Shown here piece after piece: positions 54,086-64,000 of a stretch of 64,000 nt of DNA (position 1 is the stretch's first letter; every line of letters starts with the position of its first letter). The stretch comes from Neoarius graeffei (taxonomy: Eukaryota; Chordata; Actinopteri; Siluriformes; Ariidae). The stretch spans positions 17,770,421 to 17,834,420 of the forward strand of contig NC_083572.1 in NCBI RefSeq assembly GCF_027579695.1, in the 5' to 3' direction. The notes below the pieces were generated by a model, which was given only the letters and a program-made list of their open reading frames with translations, ran no database searches and had not been told where the DNA came from. Made by a program: the position numbers and the translations under genes.

Positions 54086-54360
54086 ATGTTGAATGATACT
54101 AAATTAAATATTGCACAATGTTCCCATTCAAAGATTTGTATGAAAATGATGAGATGCAAGATTTTGGAGTAATACCAATTGATTTTTTTTTTTGGGGGGG
54201 GGAGAATGTTCATTCCAGTACAGTTACAGTGTCTTGTAGAATCTATGCCAAAGTGCATTGAAGCTGTTCTTGTGACTAATAGTGGCCCGAAACCTTACTA
54301 ACACAGTTTTTGCAGCTCCCTCCCTCTTAATTTGTTGTATGTGCATGTATGCATATGCAC

Positions 54361-54650
54361 TCAGTGGTCACTTTATTAGATCTATCTAGAATGTACATGC
54401 ATGCACTGAAAGTTTTATTCCATATACTCATCAGGGTACTTTTTAGGCCAAATATCGTTGATTGGTGTTGATCAGTGGGGAGGTGGTCACTTTCCACTGA
54501 TGGACAGGGTAGAGGGCCAACAAATTATAGTATGCAGAGCAACGGGTGGGCTATAGTAAGTAATTGCGTACTGTATAAGTGACCCATAAAGTAAATGAAT
54601 CTGATTCAGTGTAAATGCAAAGTAGGTACAACTATTAAAATGGCCACTGA
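54361..54650. mobile_element. MITE with TCAGTGGTCACTTTATTAG-type ends
   Basis: The left end 'tcagtggtcactttattag' is inverse to the right end 'attaaaatggccactga'. 290 bp, no coding frame. Confidence 0.75.
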
Positions 54651-55137
54651 TTGTATGTCTGAGTCCTTGTATGTAATGTACAATGTTTTATTTTAAGTCA
54701 TGAAATATGATAGCAATTTTGTTATTCAAAAGTAAAATCATTTGTCAGGAGCAGTAATATGTAACCAATGGATGGAAAGTGAAATAAAAGATTTTTAACA
54801 CACTTTTTTTAAAGTAACCCAGTCAATGTATATCCTTCTAGATAAAATTTTTCACGATCTTTAAACCTGAAGTCATTGAGGACACCTTAACATGGAAGTA
54901 ACGCATTTATTCCTATTTTCTTATGCAGTGTGTACAGTATATTAAGGAATAAGAGGAATGACTTTACTGTATAATTTGCTATTGATCAGCTCCTACTGAC
55001 AAATTGGAACTCCAAAAATAATTTGTTAGCACTTAGCTCTTTAGATTAAGTATTGGTAGATAAGTTAGTTAAAGATAATTACGTTGTAAAAAGTTGGCAT
55101 AATTTCTTTCGTTGATAATTTGGTTCATATTGTAGAC
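54651..55137. other. No recognised feature
   Basis: AT-rich DNA without motif. Confidence 0.35.
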
Positions 55138-55956
55138 CAGGGGTGGGTAATTATTTTTTTCCATGGGGCCACATGAGAAACAGAAAATTTTGTGGAGGGC
55201 CGGACCAAAAGGCTGAACTAAATTCTGCATAATATTAGTTGTATTTCTTTATATAAAGCAGTAAATAACATTTGTTTTTACAAGCTGCTAAGACTGGTAA
55301 GAGTATGGAAAAAATGAGGTTGCCTTACAAAAAATGTCATTTATTCAATCAAATTTCCCAAAACAATGGTTAACAAAATGTGAACGTTTGTACTTTTTTT
55401 TTTTTTTTTTTCTCCCTCCCCAGTCACATTCACACCAAAACACAATAAAGACATCACAATATTGTCTTTCTACTCCAAATATCAAGCAAGATACAGTCCA
55501 TGTTTTGTTGAAAGCCCTGCATTCGGCATCTACCTTTCTTCTTTTTGCGGACATTTTGGGGGCTAAAGTCTTATGACCTGCTCGCAAAAACGTTGATTCG
55601 GTGTAGGTATCAGATCTACAGATCGGCTCGGGCTCCGGCGCCTGCTGGTGACATCACACTATGTGATTGGCTGGACCGTTTGAAGGATGACGTACAAGTT
55701 TGTGGTTGGTTTGGACAAATTACGGAAGTAGTTCTCACGGGATTAGGTTTCATGGGATTTCATGTCATGTTCATGTCGTGTGCATTGTGTTTTTGTTGAA
55801 CATAACTTCAAAATAAAAGCAATGCACATTCAGTCCATGCATGAGGTAAAAGTAGAAAATACGTTTATTTTGTAATTTCTAATTAACCTTAGGCGGGCCG
55901 GTCAGAATGAACCAAAGGGCCGCATACGGCCCGCGGGCCGTAAAATGCCCAGGTCT
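55138..55956. mobile_element. hAT (Charlie-like) non-autonomous element
   Basis: It starts 'caggggtgggtaatt' followed by 'ggggccacatgag', and ends 'cggcccgcgggccg' and 'tgcccaggtctg', as in Charlie-type hAT elements. No transposase frame and no exact target duplication. Confidence 0.7.
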
Positions 55957-56164
55957 GTGACACATTATCTTGTTCGTACTCTAGTGGCATACTGTTTAGT
56001 GCAATAGTGTTTGGCTTGGTACATATTCTAAAGACCCAGTAATAATAATGATAAGAAGAAATTTAAACACAATATTTTGTTGAAGCCTATTATTAAAAAC
56101 TATTCAAATATTCAAGGCTGAACATCTTTGATTTGTGCTGCTCAGAGGACCCATTAATGTATCA

Positions 56165-56505
56165 AATGTTCATTCATTTATCTTCAGTAACCTATTTATT
56201 CTGGTTACGGACTCAGCGGATCAGGACCTTTCTTCAGGAGCACCGGCTGTGAGTGAGGTGGGAATACACCATGGATTGAACATGGGCCAATTGCTGGGTA
56301 CTATGCACATACATATTCATACCTGGAGACAACTTAGTTTAGCCAAATTCATCTACTGGCATGCTTTTGGGACTTGGGGAGGAACCGGAGTACCTGCAGA
56401 AAAGCTACACAGACACGGAGGGTACAAACAAAACACCACACGTTAACCTGAACTCCAGATTGAACTGGGGACCCTGGTGGCTGTACTATCCACCCTGCGT
56501 TTAAT
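56165..56505 (-). repeat. Old SINE, inverted and degraded
   Basis: 'tcattcatttatcttcagta' through 'tttgggacttggggaggaac' to 'ttgaactggggaccctggtg' follows the layout of the 2531-4985 family in inverse. Confidence 0.6.
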
Positions 56506-56589
56506 GTTATTTACATTCACGGAACTTTATCCACTGCGGTGTGGCGATGTAGCTTACAGCAGGTTATGATTGCTTAACTGGGGGTGCTC

Positions 56590-59085
56590 TGAAAACAGTG
56601 TGGGCTTTATAGATAATTGGGCTAATTTTGAGGGCACTGCTGGCCTGTTCGGGCGGGACGGTATCCATCCTACTTGGGAAGGTGCTGCTCTCATTTCCTG
56701 CAGCATAGGTCATAGTCTCAGAACAGGCCTAGTTAATTTCTGACAATCCAGAGCCAAGGCCAGGGAGCAGACGAACAGGCTAAACCGACTGTCTGCTAGC
56801 TGCACGGAGTCGTCACTCAGGGTCCACTACATCAAGACTGTATCTGTTCCCCGAGCTCACCAAAAAGGTAGAAATATTCAGAGAGTTTGTTCCAGTAACC
56901 TAATCAATATAAAATTAGATCATACTGACTGTACAGCTGCTGCCAGCACCTTTGATCTAAAGGTGGGGCTATTAAATATTAGATCTCTTACATCTAAAGC
57001 GCTAATGGTTAATGAACTCATTACTGATCAGGAGTTTAATGTACTTTGTTGAACTGAAACATGGATTAAGCCAAATAAATATATAGCATTAAATGAAGCT
57101 AGTCTTCCTGGATACAGTTATATACACCGGCCTCGTCTAACTGGCAGAGGAGGAGGTGTTGTGGTTATTTATGACGATTATCTAGGTGTAACACAAAAAC
57201 CTGGTTATAAATTTAATACATTTGAAGTTCTTCATACTCAATGCATGTAGCCTCGAAAAATAAGTCTCATCTCATCTCATTATCTCTAGCCGCTTTATCC
57301 TGTTCTACAGGGTCGCAGGCAAGCTGGAGCCTATCCCAGCTGACTACGGGTGAAAGGCGGGGTACACCCTGGACAAGTCGCCAGGTCATCACAGGGCTGA
57401 CACATAGACACAGACAACCATTCACACTCACATTCACACCTACGGTCAATTTAGAGTCACCAGTTAACCTAACCTGCATGTCTTTGGACTGTGGGGGAAA
57501 CCGGAGCACCCGGAGGAAACCCACGCGGACACGGGGAGAACATGCAAACTCCGCACAGAAAGGCCCTTGCCGGCCCCGGGGCTCGAACCCAGGACCTTCT
57601 TGCTGTGAGGCGACAGCGCTAACCACTACACCACCGTGCCGCCAAAAATAAGTCTACCCAGTTAATTCCGTTACTTATTATTTACAGGCCCCCTGGGGCC
57701 ATATTCTGAGTTTCTTTCTGAATTTGCAGATTTTATCTCAGACCTGGTTATTTCCTTAGACAAAGCTTTAGTTGTCGGAGATTTTAATATTCACTTCGGT
57801 AATCCAGAAGACCCTTTGAAAACGGCATTTGTGTCCATTTTAGATTCAGTAGGGATTAATGTCATAGGACTGACCCATAATGGTGGTCACACCCTCGATC
57901 TAATACTAACATTCGGGTTCAACGTAGAAAACATGGTCATACGTCCACAGTCAAAAGTTCTCAGATCATTATCTCCTCTCATTCAAAATGTCTGAGTAAT
58001 AATGTATGCACTTCACCACGCTACTGTTTTAAACGTACATTCACGTCAACTACTGCACAGAGCTTTATAAATGATCTCCCAGAATTATCAACTTTGATTG
58101 GGTCACTGTCAGCCCCTGCAGAACTTGATCAGGCAACTGAGTGCTTAGAGTCAACATTCCGCCATACTTTAGATAATGTAGCTCCTTTTTTTTTTAAACA
58201 TATGTAACCTCTGGACGATATTATTCGTAAACATTGTTTTAGTTTCCACTGTTATGCTGATAACACACAGTTGTATGTTTCTGCAAAACCAGATAAGAGA
58301 CACCAGCTTAATAGAATTGAGGAATGTGTGAAGGACATTAGACACTGGATGCTTATTAACTTCCTTCTGCTTAACTCTGACAAGACTGAAGTACTTGGAC
58401 TAGGACCACATGCAGCTAAAAGTAAGTTTTCTGATTACATAGTAACTCTGGATGGCCTTTGTTTCTTCACGTGCAGCAGTAAAAGACCTCAGAGTGATTT
58501 ATTGACCCCGGTCTTTCATTCGAAACTCACTTTGATAACATTACCTGGATAGCTTTCTTTCATCTCAAATATTGCTAAGATAAGAAATTTAATGTCACTA
58601 CATGACACGGAAAAACTAGTTCATGCTTTCGTTACCTCCAGGTTGGATTATTGTAATGCCTTACTGTCTGGATGTTCCAATAAGTGCATAAACAAGCTCC
58701 AGTTAGTTCAAAATACAGCAGCAAGAGTCCTTACTAGAACTAGAAAATATGACCACAGCTCCCCTGTCTTATCCACACTGCATTGACTCCCGATCAAATT
58801 TTGTATTGATTATAAAATAATACTATTGACCTTTTAAAGCACTGAATGGTCTCGCACCACAGTACCTGAGTGAACTTCTGGTCCTCCATGACCCGCCACG
58901 CCTACTTAGATCAAAAGGTGCAGGCTATCTGCTGGTACCTTGTATAGTGAAGGCTACATCAGGGGGCAGAGCCTTTTCTTACAAAGCCCCACAGTTATGG
59001 AACAGCCTTCCAAGTAATGTTCAGAAATCAGACAGTCTCAGCATTTAAGTCTAGGCTGAAAACCTGTTTAGTCAAGTCTTTTTTG
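56590..59085 (+). pseudogene. L2-like LINE ORF1 end and ORF2, broken
   Basis: Near 56650 the frame gives GLFGRDGIHPTWEGAAL. The D-x-x-H (56657-56668) is the catalytic signature of SGNH esterases found in ORF1 of L2/CR1 elements. The endonuclease follows: LNIRSLTSKALMVNELI, TETWIK, GRGGGVVVIYDD, LDKALVVGDFNIHFG, GGHTLDLIL. After a deletion the RT resumes at HCYADNTQLYVSAK (A-D-N where A-D-D is expected). It continues WMLINFLLLNSDKTEVL and HAFVTSRLDYCNALLSG, then AFSYKAPQLWNSLPS. An in-frame stop interrupts before TETW. Inactive. Confidence 0.85.
57268..57643 (-). mobile_element. DANA-like SINE with 12-bp target duplication
   Basis: An inverted full-length copy flanked by 'aaaaataagtct' at 57256-57267 and 57644-57655, inserted in the LINE endonuclease region. 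Confidence 0.93.
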
Positions 59086-59128
59086 TCAATGGTGTTTGAG
59101 GTAAAGGAGTAGATCTGGAGGGTCTTTT

Positions 59129-59671
59129 CCCTTTTCCACCAAAGCAGTTCCAGGGCTGGTTCGGGGCCAGTGCTTAGTTTGGAACCGGGTTTTCTATTTC
59201 CACTGACAAAGAACTGGCTCTGGGGCCAGAAAAACCGGTTCCAGGCTAGCACCAACTCTCTGCTGGGCCAGAGAAAAGAACCGCTTACATCAGCGGGGGG
59301 GGGGGCGGAGTTGTTAAGAACAATAACAAGACCGCGAAAGATCGCCATTTTTAAGTGACGAGAAGCAGCAGCTGTACAAACGCGAAGTCATTTATTATTG
59401 TTGTTGCTGCTGCTTCTTCCGTGTTTTTTGCTTCGATATTCGCGCCAAGGTTTATGCGAACGTAGCGACGTAACTGACGTATACAGCGACGTAATGACGT
59501 ATACAACGACGTAACTGACATGTACAGCGACGTAATGACATGTCTTCCGTTAGCACCGCGAGCTATGGAAAAGCAAACTGGTTCTCAGCTGGCCCGCAAG
59601 TTGAACGAGTTGTGAACCAGCACCAGCACTGGCCCCGAACCAGCCCTGGAACTGATTTGGTGGAAAAGGGG
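59129..59671 (-). mobile_element. MITE with CCCTTTTCCACCAAA ends, copy 2
   Basis: The inverse of the 43882-44365 element. It is longer because of extra 'acgtaactgac' and 'agcgacgtaatgac' units (about 59460-59540) and a G-run. It sits in the LINE 3' region. Confidence 0.88.
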
Positions 59672-60493
59672 TAAGACAGTGTTTTGGTAAACTGGGATGT
59701 ATGGATGCTGTCAGTCCCCCACTCGCTTGCTCACTCGAGTTTGTTGACAGTGTAGTGGCTGATTGCTTTATATCCCGGGGCTCCCTCATGCCTGTGTTAC
59801 CTTCAGGCTCTCCCCTTTTAGTTAGTTTTGCCAGAGTCCCTACTTGTACTCAGTGCAATATGTATACTGTTCCTACTTATTCAGGTGACATTGGGCATAC
59901 CTAACAACCTGTTTTTCCCTCTCTTCCCCCTCCAATCTGTCCCTCTGAGTTACATGTTGGTCCTGGGATTGAGGTACTGACCTCTTCTGCTCCTTGGACC
60001 TGCCTGATCCATCCTGGTGTCCTGTGTCTGGTTGGAGTCTCATCACATCACTCCTGTGGAGGACGGCCCCATATAGACAGTTGAAAGTCACACTTGGAAG
60101 ATGCTCTGGACACTTGCAGTGATGCTTTTATGGCTGGGGACTGCGGTTGACTTGCTGACTTTGGGACTGCAGTTGTCATGAACAGTTTTGCACTCAGGTT
60201 TCCATCAATGAAGAGTTTATAACATCAGTGAAACTGACTTTGTTAGGACTGTTAATGTTAGTCATGTTTGTTGTTGCCCAAATGAGGATAGGTTCCCTTT
60301 TGAGTCTGGTTCCTCTCGAGGTTTCTTCATGTTGTCTGAGGGAGTTTTTCCTTGCCACCGTTGCCACAGGCTTGCTCATTGGGGATAGATTAGGGATGAA
60401 ATTAGCTCATGTTTTAAGTTGTTCAAATTCTGTAAAGCTGCTTTGCGACAATGTTTATTGTTAAAAGTGCTATATAAATAAACTTGACTATTA

Positions 60494-61900
60494 GGAACAC
60501 TATACTAATACTATGCAGGGCCTCATTTTGCTCTCAAAACAGCCACAATTCTTTGTGGCATGGATTCCAGAAGATGTGAAAACATTCCTTTGAGATTCTG
60601 CCCCATGTTGACATGATTGCATCATGCAATTCCTACAGACTTTTCAGGTGCACTTTCATGCTGTGAATCTTCCAATCTGCAAAACCCCAAATAAGTTCTT
60701 CTAGATGCAGATCCAGGAACTGAGAGGGCCATCGAAGAACATTAGACTGATTAGTGTTCGTAAAACCAGTTTATTACTTCTGCTTTGTGATATGGTGCAT
60801 GACATTGGTGGAAGTAGCCATTAGAAGAATTGTGGCCAGGAAGGCATGCACATGGTCAGTAACAATATGCAAGTAGGCTGGCTCATTCTAGTAATGATTG
60901 GTATTAACAGGCCTAAAGTGTGCCAAAAAACATTCTCCACACCATTACACCACCTCCACCAGCCAAGACTGCTGACACAAAGCAGGTTGATATGGGTTCA
61001 TGCTGTTAGCACCAAATTCTGACCGTACCACCTGTGTCCCTCAGCAGCAATCGGGATTCATCAGACCAGACTGTTTTTCCAGTCTTCAATTATTTAGTTT
61101 TGGTGAGTCTGTGCCCAATGTAGTCTCAGCTTTCTGTTCTTGGATGACAGATATGGAACCCAAAATGGTCTTCTGCTGTTGTAGCCCATCCACCTCAATA
61201 TTTGTGCATGCTGAGATACTTTTTTTTTTTTGCTCACCATAATTGTACAGGTGGGCGGCACGGTGGTGTAGTGGTTAGCACTGTCGCCTCACAGCAAGAA
61301 GGTCCGGGTTCGAGCCCCGTGGCCGGCGAGGGCCTTTCTGTGCGGAGTTTGCATGTTCTCCCCGTGTCCGCGTGGGTTTCCTCCGGGTGCTCCGGTTTCC
61401 CCCACAGTCCAAAGACATGCAGGTTAGGTTAACTGGTGACTCTAAATTGACCGTAGGTGTGAATGTGAGTGTGAATGGTTGTCTGTGTCAGCCCTGTGAT
61501 GACCTGGCGACTTGTCCAGGGTGTACCCCGCCTTTCGCCCGTAGTCAGCTGGGATAGGCTCCAGCTTGCCTGCGACCCTGTAGAACAGGATAAAGCAGCT
61601 ACAGATAATGAGAATTGTACAGAGTGCTTATTGGAGTTACTGTTGCCTTTCTGTCAGCTTGAAACAGTCTGACCATTCTCCATTGACCTCTCTCATCAGT
61701 GAGGCATTTCTGTCCACAGAACTGCCGCTCACTGTAATGATGATTTTTTTTTTCACTATTCTCAGAAAACTTTTGAGGCTCTTGTTTGTGAAAATCCCAG
61801 GAATTTAGCAGTTATAGAAATACTCAAACCATTCCGTCTGGCACTAACAATCATGCCACAGTCAAAATCAGTGAGATGCTCTTATCCAAAAGGACGTACA
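60494..61900 (-). mobile_element. Decayed Tc1-like transposon carrying a SINE
   Basis: Minus-strand relics of the DDE part occur at 60550-61240 and of the helix-turn-helix part at 61620-61860 (for example ERQFCGQKCL, QADRKATVT). Many stops. A SINE lies between them. Ends are not resolved. Confidence 0.65.
61251..61612 (+). mobile_element. DANA-like SINE with 10-bp target duplication
   Basis: A full-length copy flanked by 'aattgtacag' (61241-61250 and 61613-61622). It lacks the 'tatgtg' of 'gtctatgtgtc' in the middle. Confidence 0.93.
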
Positions 61901-61902
61901 AG

Positions 61903-62420
61903 AAGTGCAAAAGTCAGGTGCAAGAAGTGCTGAACTTATAGATAAGAAAGTTCTAGTGCCAACTGAACAAGTGACAGAATAATACTTGGTGTAATGTTCT
62001 GCTGAAGTAACAATCAGCAAACAGTCAAGGAAAACAAGCCAACCATACAAATGAGCTGACAAAGTACAACTACATAGAGAAAAATAAAACCCCAATGGCT
62101 AACACCAAGTCATCATGACCAGGCTAGACAGTACACAGTCTGGGTAGTTCAGGACTGTTCTGTCACTACACAGTGGGCAGGGGAGAGGTGCAGCCTGAAG
62201 AGGTGGGTCTTTAGTTTGTGTTTGAAGGAGGTCAGGGAGTCAGCAGCTCTGACCTTGATGAGAAGGTCATTCCACCAACAGAGAGCCAGCATAGACAGCA
62301 GTCTTGAGTGGGCTGGGCAGGACAGAGAGGAGGGGCCAGGCATCCATTAGCAGCAGAGCATTGGGATCTGGCTGGCGTGTAGGGTCGGATGTTCTGAACT
62401 GTAAGTGAATTTTGAACGTA
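61903..62420 (-). repeat. LINE-like 3' region, uncertain clade
   Basis: The minus strand 62149-62343 reads LCWWNDLLIKVRAADSLTSF then KHKLKTHLFRL. This is similar to the C-terminal 'W-N-x-L-P' region and tail of fish non-LTR elements. The rest is non-coding. Confidence 0.45.
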
Positions 62421-62985
62421 GGCTGGGTTTCATCTTTGAGAGTGTAATACGGTTAGGATTACAAACTGCCATGAAGCTCAAACAGTATGGCTGTCTATTG
62501 TTTTTGTAGTGTTCTGTGTAACTTGGCAACAACTGGCCATTTTGAGGTCTGTTGCTTGGACCCCACAGATCACGGCTTGTGGTTGTACTGTATTGTGATG
62601 CTGTGTGTGTGTGTGTGTGTTTTCATAAGTCCTCTTCCATACTATGTGATGACATTCAAATGTTTGAACATCCTCTTCATCACACAAAGTATTTTATTTC
62701 AACACAGTATCTGATTATTCAGTTTTCAAGTACAACACAAAGAATGTGTAGAATGATACTTTTGGCACTGGGCTCTATTAGAGTCAGATTTGGCACTAAG
62801 GCACTCGGCGTATGAGTTTATTTTTATTAACCTGCAAAATATTAATTGTACAATCTATTTAAAGTTATAACAATTAATTAATATTTGTTATAGGCTATTC
62901 CAGCTGACTTCAATAGCAATAGTAGGGTTTGTGAATTTATTTTTGATTGGCCCATGTGTTTTCAGTAAAACTTAGTGCATTATCC
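62421..62985. other. No gene recognised; (GT)n at 62602-62620
   Basis: AT-rich DNA with one microsatellite. Confidence 0.4.
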
Positions 62986-63009
62986 ATCATCATCATCATC
63001 ATCATCATC
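62986..63009. repeat. (ATC)n microsatellite
   Basis: Eight ATC units, directly before a SINE tail fragment. Confidence 0.9.
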
Positions 63010-63111
63010 CTGTGCAGGGTTGTGGGGAAGCTGGAGCCTATCCCAGCTAACTATGGGTGAGAGGTGGGGTACACCCTGGACAAATCGCTAGATCATCACA
63101 GGACTGACATC
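63010..63111 (-). mobile_element. DANA-like SINE tail fragment
   Basis: 'gaagctggagcctatcccag' to 'atcacaggactgaca' is the inverted tail. The copy is cut where a Tc1 element begins. Confidence 0.8.
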
Positions 63112-63113
63112 TA

Positions 63114-64000
63114 GTGCATCTCAAAAAATTAGAATATTGTGAAAAAGTTCAATATTTTCAATCAGTTATTTAAGAAAGTGAAAGTTATATATTATAGACT
63201 CATTACACAAACTAAAATGTTTCAAGCATTTTTCTCTTTTAATTTTAATCAGTATGGCATACAGTACAAAAACATAAAAAAAACCATCTCAAAATATTAG
63301 AATATTTCATTTCGAGTTTGAGTAAAACAGTATGAGCACAGTGTATCTCTGTCTAGTTCAGTACACACAACCACAATCATGGGGAAGACTGCTGACTTGA
63401 CTGTTGTCCAGAAGATGATCACTGATGCCCTCCACAAGGAGGGTAAGCCACAAAAGGTCATTGCTGAAAAGGGTGGCTGGAAAAGGTGCACAAGCAACAG
63501 GGATGGCCGCAGTCTTGAGAGGATTGTCAAGAAAAGTCGATTCAAGAACTTGGGAGAGCTTCACAAGGAGTGGACTGAGGCTGGTGTCAATGTATCAAGA
63601 CCCATCACGAACAAACATCTTCAAGAAAGGGGATACAACTTTCACATTCCTAATATCAAGCTACTCCTGAGCCAGAGACAATGTCAGAAGTGTCTTATCT
63701 GGGCTAAGGAGAGAAAGAAATGGATTCTTGCTCAGTGGTCCAAAGTCCTCTTTTCAGATGAAAGTACATTTTGCATTTAATTTGGAAATCACGGTTCTAG
63801 AGTCTGGAGGAAGAGTGGAGAGGCACAGAATCCAAGGTGTTTGAAGCCCAGTGTGAAGTTTCCACAGTCTGTGATGATTTGGGGTGCCATGTCATCTGCT
63901 GGTGTTGGTCCACTGTATTTTATCAAGTCCAAAGTCAACACAGCCATCTACCAGGAGATTTTAGAGCACTTCATGCTTCCATCTGCTGACGAGCTTTTTG
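63114..64000 (+). mobile_element. Tc1-like transposon, runs off the window
   Basis: It starts after a TA with 'gtgcatctcaaaaaattag', the terminal repeat of a well-spread fish Tc1 family. The right end lies beyond the window. Confidence 0.85.
63379..64000 (+). pseudogene. Tc1-like transposase, one visible stop, partial
   Basis: MGKTADLTVVQKMITDALHK begins a Tc1 transposase. KSRFKNLGELHKEWTEAGVN is the second DNA-binding part. KWILAQWSKVLFSDESTFCI holds the first catalytic D. A TAA at 63778-63780 then interrupts the frame, which continues in the same register as FGNHGSRVWRKSG, PQSVMIWGAMSSAGVG and ILEHFMLPSADELF. The only visible defect up to the window edge is that stop. The second D and the E lie outside. 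Confidence 0.85.

Larger units (their letters stand above)
50100..54330 (+). mobile_element. Tc1 relic C with conserved upstream segment, interrupted
   Basis: The upstream 'gtccttgtgaggtaagac' and 'tttcagtttatattaccg' segments match relics A and B. The helix-turn-helix frame is at 50650-51069. DDE traces follow ('ccctggtggtggtgcagtgc' at about 51180). The transposase end lies at about 54200-54310. The gap is filled by a Kolobok-like element (51707-53467) and an internally deleted Tc1 of another family (53485-54085). Confidence 0.65.
56520..60488 (+). mobile_element. L2-like LINE, internally deleted and interrupted
   Basis: The order on the plus strand is: end of ORF1 with an esterase motif (56640-56700), endonuclease (56940-57260, resuming 57656-57930), a deletion near 58195, then the end of the reverse transcriptase and C-terminus (58240-59060). 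The long 3' UTR ends 'tgctatataaataaacttga'. A SINE (57268-57643) and a MITE (59129-59671) are inserted. Confidence 0.85.

Noticed and set aside
14788-61557. Many repeated open frames containing 'NVSVNGCLCLCVSPVMTWRL' or 'CMSLDCGGNRSTRRKPTRT'
   Set aside because: They are chance translations of the DANA-like SINE in either strand, not genes. The SINE is flanked by target duplications and has tRNA-like promoter boxes.
12600-64000. Search for the gene after UBE2O (AANAT is a neighbour in mammals)
   Set aside because: No acetyltransferase-like exon or any other host exon with splice sites was seen. The neighbour may lie outside the window or be elsewhere in fish.

Overview
The window looks like nuclear DNA from a ray-finned (teleost) fish. 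One vertebrate gene with spliced exons, UBE2O, is recognisable at the left end. Everything else that can be identified is repeat DNA of fish type: Tc1/mariner transposons, hAT-type and TTAA-type DNA transposons and their miniature derivatives, LINEs of the Rex3/RTE, L2-like and L1-like groups, and many copies of a tRNA-derived SINE related in layout to zebrafish DANA. The species cannot be fixed by reading.

Layout. Positions 1-9096 hold the last four coding exons of UBE2O on the + strand (2114-2250, 5137-5340, 7940-7997, 8432-9096). They encode the C-terminal part of the E2 (UBC) fold with its catalytic cysteine, and the basic C-terminal tail. The introns carry nested transposons: an old SINE split by a Tc1 element and by a MITE, and a second Tc1 element carrying a SINE. 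A long AT-rich 3' UTR probably runs to a poly(A) signal near 12.2 or 12.7 kb.

From about 12.8 kb to the end I see no convincing host gene. The stretch is a nested transposon landscape. Notable pieces are three Tc1 relics with an intact N-terminal helix-turn-helix reading frame (17.7, 28.1 and 50.6 kb); SINEs with clear target-site duplications; a hAT element inside a SINE (22.8-24.3 kb); an L1-like LINE split by a hAT element (24.6-27.5 kb); a 5'-truncated Rex3 with a 13-bp duplication (32.6-34.6 kb); a large near-perfect palindrome built on SINEs (36.1-37.0 kb); a SINE carrying a 17-bp microinversion (40.0 kb); two decayed L2-like LINEs (42.5-44.6 and 56.5-60.5 kb), each split by the same MITE family; a TTAA-flanked Kolobok-like element with a THAP relic and a nested hAT (51.7-53.5 kb); and a Tc1 element running off the right edge.

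The repeats do not form a pathway. Their nesting gives a relative order of insertion. No CRISPR array, rRNA gene or functional tRNA gene was seen. The most unusual objects are the helix-turn-helix-only Tc1 frames, a 92-bp MITE found three times inside other transposons, the palindrome and the SINE microinversion.
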